This document shows, piece by piece, positions 44,501-56,696 of a stretch of DNA of 64,000 bases. Origin of the DNA: Haematococcus lacustris (lineage: Eukaryota > Chlorophyta > Chlorophyceae > Chlamydomonadales > Haematococcaceae); NCBI GenBank assembly GCA_030144725.1, contig JASKMD010000003.1, forward strand, positions 5,864,753 through 5,928,752. Reading direction: 5' to 3'. A program made the position numbers and the translations under genes. Positions within the stretch are counted from its first letter, which is position 1. The number at the start of each line of letters is the position of its first letter. The notes below the pieces were generated by a model. It worked only from the letters and a program-made list of their open reading frames with translations. It did not search any database and was not told where the DNA came from.

Positions 44501-47500
44501 GCTGTCACACTGGCAAGAGCTGGGAGCAAACACCGAGTTGTTGATGCCGGAGTTGCATCAAGCTGCAGACGCACATGCTACACATCTCCGTGGGAAAGCT
44601 GAGGGATTGTAGATGATGGGCCACCATGCGTTTTTGAAAGACACGGGGTGCACTTATCACCGACGCACACATATACACACACTATAGAAACGGTCTACAC
44701 AGTGCAGGTGTAAGTGAGGGCTAGGGCAGTGCCAGGACTGCATATGTGTGTAATCCAGGCAGCTGATGAGGTGACATTGCCATGCACAGTACGTCATAGG
44801 AACCATCACGAGCAACCCACCTGGGCCAAGCTGTTTCCTTCTGCCTCCCCTGCCCCCATTCCATCTTCCAGCACCCCTCCCAGGTTCCCTGCATTGGTGC
44901 CTGTGTCCAGTGCTGCTGGCCCCACACTGGCTGGCTGGCTGGCTGCTGATTGCAATGGGAGGGGGCTGAGCTGGCTAGAGCGTGGGGTGCCCAGGTCTTC
45001 CAAGCTGTCACTGGCTCGCTGGGCAATGCCAGGATCAGGAGGGGGTGACAGGGGCAGGGGGTGGTCCCCATGGAGCGTCTGATGCTGACACGCCCCGGGC
45101 TGCAAGCTGGATGGCAAGGGGGCCACACCCCCAGGCCCTGCCATCAGCTCGGCCAACGATGTCACGCTGACCTGCAGCACACACAATGCAATGCATGGGC
45201 TGCAGCATCACACCAGGTCACGAACTCAGGTGGCATCAATACAGCGCACATGGCCTGATGTGGACGTACAAGGCTGGTCCATGGTGTGGATCTGAGGCTG
45301 AAGGCCACAGGGACTGCAATGCAGCGCTGAACATGCAGCGTATGAGGGAAAGCTAGTGGCGCCCACTGCAGCTGTGCTGGTGGCCTGGGTTGCCTAGCTG
45401 CCAGCCAAGGGCAGTGAGTGACCTGAGCTGGGCTACAACAAGTTGTTAGGCAGCACCACCAGCAGCAGCAACAGTAGGCTGTGGCACAGTAGTGTGTGCC
45501 CCCCCCTGAGCTGCCATCAGCTTACAATTAGTGCATGTTTGTCATGCATGCTCTAGGCCACAGCCCTGTCACAGGGGTCAGTCAATAGTGTAGGTGGAAG
45601 GCGCCCATGCCGTGTGCATGGGAATAAGTCTGAACACAGACAAAGCACTGTCCGTAGTCCCTAGTGAGGGTCGAGGTGCTGACACGACACAGGCACAACA
45701 CCACCCCTAGTGCGCTGGTCACACTATTGCTCTTGTACGAGCATGTGTTGCCCGCTAGGCCGATGAGCTGATCGCTGGGATGACAAAGGCCCCGCATTTG
45801 ATGCTTAGCCGGCTGTGAACTCAAATCGGTGTGTCACCCACCTCTGGCATGCTGCCTTCGGCTCCCAGCTCCCTCCCATGCCCTGTGCTGCTGTGCCTGT
45901 TCACCGCAGCGTGGCCGTCATCTGCTGAAGCCCCAGCACTCAGGAGCTGCAGCGCGGGCAGGCTGCCTGCTGCTTCACTCCCCGGCCTGCCCTGCTGCAT
46001 GGTTTGCCCCAGCAGGTGCCTGGTTGCCGAGCTGCAGTGGTCTGGCTGCAGGAGGTCGCCTGATGGCTCCCTGCCCCTGTGTGTGTCTGCCAGTTGCCAG
46101 GGACCTGCCCCTGAGCCACGCCCCTGACCATCCATAGCACCAGATACCTGTGCCCGCTGCAGCATCCCCTGCAATGGCTGCTGCTGCTGCTGGCTGTTGA
46201 CCTGCTGGCTTTGCTGTTGCTGGAGTGCAACTCCCTGGCCTGCTGCCATGCCAGGTTCTATAGAGGAGTCCATGTATCTGTGGCGACGACTGGCTTGCTG
46301 ATTAGGCAGCTGGGCCAACTGCATGGGCCTCTGCTGCTGTGACAGCTGTGACGGCAGCCCCTGGTTGGGTGCGCCCCCAGGCTGTGCTTGCCCGCTGGTG
46401 CGAGGATCTGTCCAGCGTCTGCGCCGTCTTCTGTCAGTAGGGGGTATGCCGCCATGCTGCTCGCAAGGGGCGGGTTCGCGACCTGTGGAAGACTTGCAGC
46501 TGTCGCAGCTGCTGCCGGTGCCCCCTTCACCCATGCTTGCACTGCCAGAGTTGCTGCTGGTGGTGCTGCCTAACAACTGCTGGGCGCGTGCCAGGAGGTC
46601 CGATGCAACTAGTGTTGGGCGACCCTGCTCTGCGACAACAGCTGCCCTGGATTGCATACCGATGTTCGCTAAGTGGCATGCTGGGCTGGATGCCTTGCCA
46701 GCCTCTCCCTCTTGCTGCCCTGCTGACTTGGGGCCTGGCACAAGAGCTCCGTTCACGGATTGCTCGCTGTCCCTATACCGTGATGCCTCATGAGAGGGTG
46801 GGCGGCGTGTGCCTGGCAGCACGGCAGAGTCTTCAGGTGAGCTGGCCATGGGCTGGCTGCCTGCCTGCCAAGCCTGTGTCTCCTGGTCTTCTGACCTGCG
46901 GCGCCAGGGGTCAACACAGTGGCATGAAGGTAGCATGCCTGCCAATCAAAAGTAGGATAAGAGGAAAAACGACACAGTTGGCTATGGAGCTAGGCATTGT
47001 CTCATTGACCTGTACCCACTAAAGATCAGTGTTGGCATGGGCAAGGCAATTGTGATAAGAAATGCGTAGCCCAACTGCGAGATCGTTTGCTGTGTTGCAA
47101 CATCAGCAACATGCATTGGCTCTCTCTTGGTGCTGGCTTAGGCAAAAGGCTCAGGCGCAAGGCTCAGGCGCAAGGCTCAGGCGCAAGGCTCAGGCATACA
47201 TCTGCAATGAGCTGGATACAAGGCCTTCCAGCTACACACCTGCTTGGTGCTGGTGGTTGGGATGGGCGCAAGGGGCCATCAGGGGCACACAGCAAAGGGC
47301 TGCCAAACAGTGCTGCTTTGTCCGATGCTGCTGGCACGCAGCCCACTGTGTCAGGCGGAGGTGGAGAGGTGGCCGGCTTGTCAGTCTTGAGGTAGGGCAT
47401 GCCAGGCCGCCACCCGTTGCCAGGTCGTGGGCTCTTTGCCCCTAGCCTGGCCCCACCCCTGCCAGCTGCCACACCCTCAGCTGCAGCAAGCCCTACTGGA

Positions 47501-50500
47501 TGGCTGGCACCGAGGGCGGTTGAGGCAGGAAGGTAGGAGGGCCTGGGGGAGAGCTGGGCGCTGCATGCCTGGCTGCTTGGCTGTGTTACCTGCTGGGGCA
47601 AGCCAGGTGTGGCGAGCCCAACAGTTGCGGTCCGGGCTGGGCCAGCATCGTGTGCTAGGGTGCAGCCAGGGACGGGTGTTCGCCGTGTAGTGGGGCCGTT
47701 GTTCAGCAGTGCAGCTGCCCGGGGCGCGGCAGGGTGCTGCAGTGCAGAGGGGCTGGAAGAGGGCCTCACGGTGGTGGCGGTGTGGGCGTGGTGTGGGCGT
47801 GGGCTGCCTTTGCGTAGGATGGGGGAGGGGCTGCGGGTGCCAGCTCTGCGGGCTGTGGCAGCTGCTGCTGCTACTGATGCCAGGCAGGACTCCCTGTGGC
47901 TGCTCCCGCGGCAAGGGCTGCGAGGGGAACCGCTGGACGCACACCCAGCAGGCCTGAAGACAGCGGCTGGTTCGGGAGCAGCTGGAGAGACTTTGGGTGG
48001 CGTTTGATTTGGCTGGCACCTTGGTTGGCTGGCATACCTATGAGAGAGGGAAGGGGTGAAGTATGATTGGGCATTGTGTGAGGAAGTGACACAAGGTAGC
48101 CTTGAACTTTCATCATACACTGTGTAGCAATTGCAGTGTGTTTACATGCAAGGATAGAGCAACCACACTGTGCCTGTATTACAGCTGGGATGATGGGCAA
48201 GTTGACACTTCAAGCCATGGTTTGGAAACAGCACAGCATTCACCTGTGTAGCTGGCGTTGAGCAGGTGAGGCAGGCGGCTGGTGGTTGGGCAATTGAGCT
48301 CTTGACTCCGCAGATGTTGCCCTAGGCGCTGCTGTCATCGCCGCTGCCGCCGCAGCAGCGGCTTGGCGCAGGGGAATGGACATGGGTGTCAGCTCGCAAT
48401 CACCTGCCGCCAGGATACCCCACAATTGACCGTGTTGTGGCAGGCAAGCCAAGAGCGCTTGGCAGGGAGCTGGCAGCACAGCACTACATCACACATACAC
48501 AGCACAACACTTTATCAATCGGTGGCAGCAGACCCAACCTGGAGCCATGACTGGTCGACTGCGTGCAGGCGTGCTCAGCTCCTCCTGTACTGTACGCCGG
48601 CGAGCAGGGGAGTGCGGTGCCTCTGACCAACCCTTGACAGCCAGCTGCCTGTGAGCTACCTCCTCTTCCAGCGCTTGCACGAGAGTGGCATTGCCGTTGA
48701 TGATGGCCACCATCACAGAGACCTCCTCCTTCAACATTGTCACCTGCAGCAAGGTCTCATGAAAGATCAGAGCATGGTGTGACAGGGTAAGCTACCCTGT
48801 GTATGAGAGTGAGCTACCCTGTGTCAGCATGGGTGGGTCGCATGAGAGCACAGAGCATGGTGTGACATGGGTGAGTCACCCTTTGTATGAGGGTGAGCTG
48901 CCCTGTGCCACCGTGGGGTGGCACTGCGGTAGGATGGCGACCTGATGCACACCCCAGCACAGCCACTCCGCTTTGATAGGGTTGCTGAGTCCCTGAGATG
49001 TACCTGAATAAGAAAGACAAGCGCCCTCTCATCCGTACAGTGTGCAGCCAGTAAGCCGCAAAGAGCTCACTGACGACGTGACGTGGTGTGCACCACGTTA
49101 CATTCCTTCCCCCCCTGTGCTACCCTGAGCCAGTGCCCTGTGGGTAAGCTATCTTGTGTGTAGCTGCCAGGCACTGCAGCCCACCCAAAGGTGACTTGCC
49201 AGCAGGCCCTAATCGGCCCTAACACAACAGCATGGTGGTAGAGCAGCCAACGCAAGCGGCACAGCTGCTTCAGGCAGGCAGCGTGGCCTGCCTGCAGAGC
49301 CACTGAAATGCTCAGAATGCATGGGTGTAACTCAAGGTGTGACTCATGTGACCTGGTCTTGGTGAAAGGGGTGCAAGCCTGGGGCAAGACACAACACGGA
49401 TCCTCACCTACCTCTCGCTCCGCTCTTTCACGTGCAGCCCGTTCCTTCTCGACTGCCTTCTCAAGGCTGTGTACACGCTGGCGTGCAGACGCCAAGCGTG
49501 CTTCAAGGGTTGCAGCTTCCTGCAGCAACGAAGGAGGATGTTGGAGCATGAGGAGGCCCAGTCTTAGGGTAGTCAGTGCGGTCAAGAAAACTAGGTGACA
49601 ATCAGCCAGGCCACCACCCAACAATCAGCCATCACGTTGCCAGGTGACAGGCAACTAGCCAGCGCTGAGTCACTTTGCCAGCAGTCTACCGTCAGGCAGA
49701 GAGCGACTCACACTCTGTTGGGCAACCACACTAGCTGCAAGGTTGCCGCACTTTTTCTTCAGAGCAGTCAGGGCTGCCTCACGCTCCAGCTTCTTGGCAT
49801 AAACAGTTGCTGCGTCACGCTGCAGGGCACAGTGGGTAATGCTTCGCACAGGGACAATAACATCGGTGTGACCACCACCCTTGCAGACGGAGCCTTCGCG
49901 GATGCTGCCCTGTCGCTTGTGCCCTTTGGAGGTGCCCTTTGGAGGTGCCCTTGGAGGGGTTGCCCTTTGGAGGTGCGAGAGTGATCGACGCACGGGTATG
50001 AGCAGGTATGAGCTGGTATGAGCTGGGTGAGTGGCGCAAGGGTGGAGTGTCAATGTCTGGCAGCCATCTGCATCTTCATCACAAGATACACACGCAACAC
50101 ACATTGCAAATTGCTGTTCAGGCTTGGGAACTTCTTGTTTGCAATAAGTGCTGGTGGAAATAAGACATGAAACTCTAAGATGAGTAGTTAGTGATCTAAA
50201 AGTCACAGACGTCTCTAAGCATAGCATCTAGCGGCGCAATGAACGGAAGAATGGCGGAGAGAATGGTCTCCTTTGGTGCAGCTGGCATCGGCACACGGGG
50301 AGGCTGGGGTGCTGATGCAGTGCTGCGGGTCTGTTGCAAGGTGGTGTGCAGGGCAAGGGGTACAGACCAGTGGCAGGGCAAGGTGGTGCTGGTGAATGAG
50401 TTCCGCACCAGCCGCATCAGCTGTGAATGGCCAGCAGCCTTGTGAGAGCCGGCTAAACAAACGCAGGGATACTAGGCCTGCGGACTGGAAGCCCTCCAGC

Positions 50501-53500
50501 AGGGCAGGTGCACTACTGGTGCACTAGCCAGTGCGGGGCCTGATGTGGTGCCCAGTAGTGGCCCCCCGCATCCCCCCACAGGCCCCATGCAGCAGCCAGG
50601 AATCCATACAGCCAGCAGCCTCAGAGCCTGGACCCAGCACCCCCCTGCCACCCAAGTGCAGCAATCGCACCGAGGCTGAACAGGCAGTTGAGCCCGCCAA
50701 GGGCCAAGGCAAGGCCCAGGGCAAGGCTACAAAAAACCAGCCATTACCGCAGCCAGGCAGGTGGGTAGAAGGGGAATGCAATGCAGCGCTAAACATACAT
50801 TGGGGAGAGCATTGGGGAGAGCAGGTGGTGCTCACAAGAGCTGTGCTAGTGGCCAGACATGCCTGAGCTGCCAGCCAAGGGCAAGAAGTCCCAGGCCTGG
50901 ACTACAAGCGGCTGCGAGACCAGCCACCCAAGGCCCAGCAGCAGCAGCCATTGTGCCCCCTCTTGAGCTGCCATCAGCTTACAATTGGTGCATATCTGTC
51001 ATGCCAACTTTACGCTGTAGGCCTTTCACAGGGGTCAGGCAATAGTGTAGGTGGTAGGCGACCATGCCATGTGCATGGAAACATGCCATGTGCATGGGAA
51101 CTCCACAGAGACAAAACACCATTGTGTATTTAAAGAAGCATCTGTATTTCAAGCATGTGTAACCTAACAGTGATCACCACGCCAAGCTACTGCAGCCTCT
51201 GCCGCTACCACTGCCGTCACCCAACCACCCTCTATGGATCTGCCACTGCTTGACCCCTCCCAGACACCCTCCCTGGCCTCAGCTGCCCACCTTGGGCTGC
51301 GCTGCACAGGGATGCGGGCAAAGCTCAAGAAAAGAAAACAGGGGAGTCAATGGTGCTAACCTGCAAGCTTAGAGCCACGGGCCATATGCCGGCAGTATGA
51401 AGCCCATATGAGATCATATAAAGCTCGAAGGGCATTGAGAACACTGCCACGCACTGCTAACATACTCCTGATCAGTCGTGATCTCACTGGGCCGGGTGCA
51501 AGATACACACATGTGTGAGTGACTACGGACCTCTGGGCCACGACACAATTCACCCAGATGCCCCCTGAAGGTCACACACTCATCACAGTGCATCAGTATT
51601 GCAGAGGTATTGCATGCTGCACAATGTCAACACTGCCTGCAGCACCGCACCTGGGCCTTTGCAAGCTGGGTAGCCAGGCTCTGCTTCTCTGCGGAAAGCG
51701 CAGTCAGCTGCATCTGCATTGCTTCCTGCAGCAAAGGCATGCCACACAACCACCTGATAGTTTAAACAGGTGCCACAGAACCACTTGAAAGTACAAACGA
51801 GGTCAGTGGGACCCTATCCTACCCCACCCCACCGGCCCTCATCAGGGCTGCCACCCAACAGACGCGACCATGGGGCGCACTGACACCACCACCACCACCA
51901 CCACTGCCTCCAGGACAGCCTTCCTGCACTTCATCTACAGAGTAGTGTCAGGCTGGATCACTGGCACTGCTCACCATAGCTGCAAACTCGGATGTTGCCT
52001 GAGATTCCATCAGCACCTGAGCAGCCTCAGCACGGTGCTGCGCAGCTGCTTGCAAAGCTTTGGCCTGCAGTGCAGCAGGAACCATGACATTGGTGTGACA
52101 CACAAGCCACCACCCTTGCAGACGGAGCCGTTGCATATGCTGCCCTGTCGCTTGTGCCCTGGGTCAGGCCGGGTCAGGTGCCGGGGTCAGGCAATAGTGT
52201 AGGTGGTACGCGACCATGCCCGTGTGTATGCCATGTATAAGCCATGTGTATGCCATGTGCATGCCATGTGCATGGGAACTCCACACAGGAAAAACACAGT
52301 TTTTAGGGGTCCACACTGAGTGCTCCACTGCAATGAAGGCTCTAGGTTGAGGGCCAAGGTGCTGACACCGCCATTGTTACACCGCCATCTGCAGACACAC
52401 ACCTGCGCTAGCTGGTCGGAGAGCTCCGCTTGCTGCTCTTGAGCCTCCAGTGACAGCACTGCGTGCTGCTTGAGTAGCATGGAGTAAGCACCTTGCAAAT
52501 CGTCCAGGGCTGCAACTGCCTGCGCAGCATGGTTGTGCCACAAGCATGGCTGTGCACAAGCATTGATGTTGTTGGCATTCGGCGCGCAAGGAAGGAGTGA
52601 AGGTGAAGGTAAAGGTGAAGGCATGGCAACAGGGTCTTCTCAATGCTCTTTGAGGTCCTTTACCATGGCGGACACTGTGGCTGAGGTGCACCACTTCGCA
52701 TGTCATTGTCCTACCTGGGCTGCCTTCTGATTGCTATCCTGCAGCTCTTGCTGCAGCTGCAAGTTCACTGCCTTAGCTTGCAGCACATCCTGTGACTGCT
52801 GCTCCAGAGCGGCCTGTGCCTTTGTGAGCTCTACTGCTGCAGCCTGCGGTCAGGCTCACACAAGGCCTGGCTGAAACACAGGGTGGCATAGCAAAGGTAG
52901 GACCAGTACTGTTACTGGGGCCCACCTGTTGATCATGGTAATGCATGCTGTGATCTGGCTGGTGTGACTTGTCCCGGTCAGTTGGGGCTTTGCGTATCAG
53001 TATCTGGCAGCCTTGGCAGCCATCTGCATCTTCATCATAAAGATACACACGCAACACACGTTGCAAGCTGCTGTTCAGGCTGGGGACATGGGCATATATT
53101 CAGACAGCTGCAGGCAGTGACAGAGCCAAACCAGGTCTGGGAGGTAGTGGGGAGAGATTCGCGATCTTCAGAAAGAAGAACCTGAAACTGCTGATGTACC
53201 CTATGAAACCATTGCCGGAGAGGGAAGGGTTCCTATCCAAAAGTGGTTGTGTCCTTACCTGAAGAAAGTGGATCTGCTACAACAGCGGTTGCCGGTATAG
53301 TCTGACGAGAATGGGAGCATGAGTCGCCATGCGCCATGTCTGTTGCAAGCGGAAGCTGGGAGGCAAGGGTGCCTGAAGAGGACCTGTCTGGCTGGTGCGT
53401 GTCATTCTTTGTGAGCTGATAGCTGCTGGTCAATTCCTGTTGCGGCATTGATGTTGCTGCTGTCCTGCCGTTGCAGCTGCTTTGCTCAGAAGCCACCTCT

Positions 53501-54103
53501 GCATCGCTGTTCTTGCTGGTGTGGCTTAAGGCAGGAGTGTGCCGCTGGGCCTTCAGGGCCTTCAGTGCAGCAGCTCTCTGGCTGGCAGATGACTTTACTG
53601 CGCCGCTGCTGCTGTCTGCCACTGAAGGAGAGTCAGGAGGGCCTGCTACAACACCACCAAGCCTTTCAAGCGGTGTCCCAGCCGGTGCATCTGCTGCTTT
53701 AGCGACCCTTGCTGGTGTAAGCCGCTGTGGTGGCTGCTGTCCTGTGAGACAAAGCTGCTTCTGTGATAGCAATGACTCCTGCAAACAAGCTCCCTCAATT
53801 CTGGAGGACAAGGCAATGCCTGGCAACGGGAACATGGGGGCTTGCACGCTTACTTGCGCAGTGTCCGTCAAGCTAGAGGCACGAGTCGCGAGCAAGCCTA
53901 CAAGGCGGACAGCACAGGGTCGTCATCAGGGCGTGTTCAGTATGCCATAGAATAGAGAAACCAGCAAATCAATGAATACCTGCTGCGTCGGGCACATGTG
54001 TATTCCGCAGGTTTGCTTTTGCTGATGCATCCGAGCTGCGGGTCAGGCGCCATAAAAGTTTGAAGCTGTCAGGTGCTGACAGGCTAGTACTACCGGGCGC
54101 CAT
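41575..54103 (-). CDS. Large coiled-coil protein with disordered ends, unidentified
   Basis: Minus-strand exons: 53980-54103 (ATG 54101-54103, MAPGSTSLSAPDSFKLLWRL), 53259-53897, 52715-52843, 52403-52519, 51975-52064, 51651-51725, 49712-49819, 49412-49519, 48539-48743, 48244-48403, 47240-48037, 45842-46895, 44821-45171 and 41575-44562 (TGA). Apart from one missing link between 53259 and 52843 (a small exon is needed to fix the phase), all junctions keep frame. That gives about 2,300 residues. The head is Ser/Thr/Ala-rich; exons 3-9 are heptad-rich (LTKAQAALEQQSQDVLQAK, LEAQEQQAELSDQLAQ, LEKAVEKERAARERAERE); the remaining 1,800 residues are Pro/Ser/Gln/Ala-rich and look disordered, ending LSLAEVLRRPTS. 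The last exon alone is 996 codons. The layout suits a scaffold or cytoskeleton-linked protein, but I do not recognise it and assign no function. Confidence 0.7.
43528..43602 (-). repeat. Fanzor-element 3' end exonised in the coiled-coil gene
   Basis: TGCAATGAAGGCTCTAGGTTG and GGGCCAAGGTGCTG, the terminus of the dispersed Fanzor-like element, lie inside the 996-codon exon and are read as STLALNLEPSLQSS. The neighbouring GACTGCAATGAA has expanded into three short repeats (SLQSSLQSSQPSFQS). The same block is intronic at 52325-52365 and 58811-58850. Confidence 0.75.
45296..45690 (+). pseudogene. Fanzor/TnpB-like relic, copy 2
   Basis: Lies antisense in the intron 45172-45841 of the coiled-coil gene. 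Only the C-terminal tail is left: HRDCNAALNMQRMRES then stop, with degraded remains of the WRPLELCWW and KAQQQQ ends to 45480, followed by the conserved 3' block (GAGCTGCCATCAGCTTACAAT, then CAATAGTGTAGGTGG, GTGCATGGGAA and GGGTCGAGGTGCTGACA). Confidence 0.65.
50225..51125 (+). pseudogene. Fanzor/TnpB-like relic, copy 3
   Basis: Antisense in the intron 49820-51650 of the coiled-coil gene. Reads VSFGAAGIGTRGGWGADAVL, VCCKVVCRARGTDQ and GKVVLVNEFRTSRIS, a degraded link, GLMWCPVVAPRIPPQ, a basic linker, then WVEGECNAALN where the other copies have D-(R/K)-D, so the last acidic residue is changed to Glu. GKVVLV(D/N)EFRTSR followed by a Cys-containing segment and D-x-DCNAAL is the order expected around the RuvC site and zinc ribbon of TnpB/Fanzor. 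The conserved 3' block is at 50960-51125. Confidence 0.65.
52165..52370 (+). repeat. Solo 3' end of the Fanzor-like element
   Basis: GGGTCAGGCAATAGTGTAGG, a variable run of ATGCCATGTG(T/C) units, CATGGGAACTCCACACAG, GGGGTCCACACTGAGTG, and the terminus TTGAGGGCCAAGGTGCTGAC. It lies in the intron 52065-52402 of the coiled-coil gene. No coding part is attached. Confidence 0.8.
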
Positions 54104-56696
54104 CCGTACCCGCGTACGCTAGGGCTAGCAGGACGTGACAGCTGTCCTTTGCTCCCGCCAATATCAGTATCTCCTCCGGGGTGCAGTCGACGCAGCACGC
54201 GACTCAGGGCGTCGAACGAACAGCCCATCGCCCTGTGCTGTAGCTGTTAACCAGCGAAGCAGAACATCGAGCACCGCCTACCAACCTTTGATCCCTGCAG
54301 CCCTCATGCTACACCAAAATAAAGCACAAGTGGTAATTAAACACAGGCTGCGAGCTCATCATTGTAAATGCTACTGCTAATGTGCCTAATGCCCACTTCA
54401 GCTCTGCCATTCTAGTGTGTGTACCTGTAGCTAGAGCCCTAGTAGTCTCTAGCTCCTCCGCTTCTTGAGGTCTCTACCCCCTCACCTTTTAGCTCCCTTC
54501 CACCTCCTTCAAGTTCTGTTTCCTTTAGGCTTTTCCCTTCTCTTTCCTCTCACCTCTCACCGCTGTTCTCTTCTCAGTCTTTTACCTTTCACCCGAGCCC
54601 TACCTCCTTAGTGTAACAACTACTACTACCCACACACATTCCCTTTGTGAGGAGTTTAGTATTTAAATTTGTTGGGATTGTCGTGCTGTAGCTGACTACC
54701 GCTGCAACGTGCGCTTTAAGTGACAGCTCACATGTGGGCAGGCATCGCTTGCCTAGTCCATGCTGGTTCACAGGCGGCCCACTACAAGCAAACACGATCG
54801 ACAGCCCAGAATCATGCGTGAGCAATGCGCGCCCTTGCTCACATCACATCTTGTTTACTGATTGCATACCACGTGACACCCTCCTGTTGCCCCACCCCAG
54901 CCAGTGTGCCCCACCATCTATGCACCATGCTGCAATCTACACCGTGGTTACATCACTAATGCCCCAATGGAGCGCTGCGGAAGGGGGGGGGGGGGCAGGG
55001 AAACAGGGGCCCAACAAGATGAATGTGTGCTCATTGTCTCTACCCCGAGTGAGGCTCTGCGGTCAGACCAGACTGACGGGCACCATGGGGTCTCATCACT
55101 GACTTCACATGCACATTCTGGCATGGCGGCCACCACACCACATCAAGGCACCACAGAAGGGACTATACACACCACATAGGAGGCTCCCTGCTAGCATTAG
55201 CCTCTATGAAGCTCTCAGCATACACTTGACAACGCAGGGCGTTGCACTCCCTATCAGCCACCATCCACCATGGTGGTCAGCCCATGGTGGTCTGCACATG
55301 GAGGGCTCAGCTGCCTGCCTAGCCTTGGTGCGCTTGGCTGGCGAGGGAGCTTAGAAACAGTATGAATTGAGCGTGCACCTACAACAGCCTTGCACAGCTG
55401 CTGGTGGTGGATCAAGGGGCAGCGTCAGCAAGGGTGGGCCTACTCCAGACTGGCACAGCTGCTGGTTCCCGCCCAAGGCTGTATTGACAGGTGAGGGCAG
55501 CTGCTTCTTGGGCCAGGCAGGCAGGCAGGCAGACAAGGCTGCTGGGCCAGGGTGAGTGTGACTCAAGCTGCTTGTGAGTGTGGCTGTTGGGCAGGAGAAG
55601 GCAGCAGCCCTGCAGGCGTGTGGGAGCAGGGTGCGGGAGCAGGGTGTGGAGGGCCACATGGGCTAGGCTAGCTGGGTCAGGGCCAGGGTCTGGTCCAGGA
55701 TCAGGGCTGGGGTCAGGGTCAGGGCCAGAATCAGGGCATTGGTCAAGGTCAGGGTCAGGGCTGGGGTCAGGGTCGAGGCAAAGGTCAGGGATGGCTGCAT
55801 CATAGTGCATTGTCTCTGTAGGTGGGAGGGAGGTGCTGACCTAAGCTGTCACCAAAGCCACCTCTACTGCACGCCCCTGCTACTGCTACTAGCTACTGTG
55901 CTTCTGTTGCAGCTGTTGCTGTTGCAGGTAACATGTGTTGGTGTGTGCCTGCTGTCGCCCCTTACTGAACCAACATCCCTAGGTTCTTATCACTGCCTTG
56001 ACATGGAAATCACAACCACGTCTTGCAGCGTGGTAACGGAGATAGCAAGTCGGAGCCAGGCCTCTAAGCCACTGACTTGGGCGCTCTTGGCCACTGTGGT
56101 CACCGTTGAGGCAGCCATGCACGTCGACCAAGGTTGACGTAGAGGCATAGCGTGCAGCGCAGCGATTGCGGTGGTCTGTGTATCAAAAACTGCGCATGGG
56201 CTTAGACTGTAGGGTGCAAAGGCGCACACAGCTCAGCAGATGTCGCTGGCGTCGGCCTTTTTCGATGCGGCGCGGTTCAAGCGTTTGAAACTGGTACCCA
56301 GCGAGTGTGTCAGCAGTTGCAGCGAGCTCTTTCGCCTGCGCATTCATAATGGTGCATCATGACTGCATCACAGCCAAGCACGATGACCCCTGAAAGCAGG
56401 CCTGAACCATGGCACATTGTGTGTACTGCACTGCGTGAAGATGAGTGTTGCAGCGATGCCAACAGGCCAATGCCATGTAATGATGATGACGACTGCATCA
56501 TAGGCATGGGGTGATGCACGACAATCAGCTTCTTCCACAGCCTCATGTCACGACAGGGATTGGCCATTGCCCATTGGATACTTAACCAGAAGATCTAGAA
56601 ATCATATGCGATGAGCCATATCTTATGAAATAAAAACACACCAGCAGTATATATACGCTGGTCTGACTTTGCTCCTTGCTAGTGGTGTTGGCTCAC
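54104..56696. other. Intergenic between coiled-coil and OTU genes
   Basis: Should contain the promoter of the coiled-coil gene (right of 54103) and the 3' end of the OTU gene (left of 56697). 54420-54620 is pyrimidine-rich (CTCTTTCCTCTCACC). 55676-55790 is a TCAGGG(T/C)C minisatellite. Several frames of 60-130 codons have no support. A short last OTU exon of one base in phase must lie here; a candidate acceptor is near 56433. Confidence 0.4.
55676..55790. repeat. GGTCAGGG(T/C/A) minisatellite
   Basis: Around 15 imperfect 6- to 12-base units (GGTCAGGGCCAGGGTC). The related CCCTGACCCTGACCCTAACC block is at 60600-60690. Confidence 0.8.
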
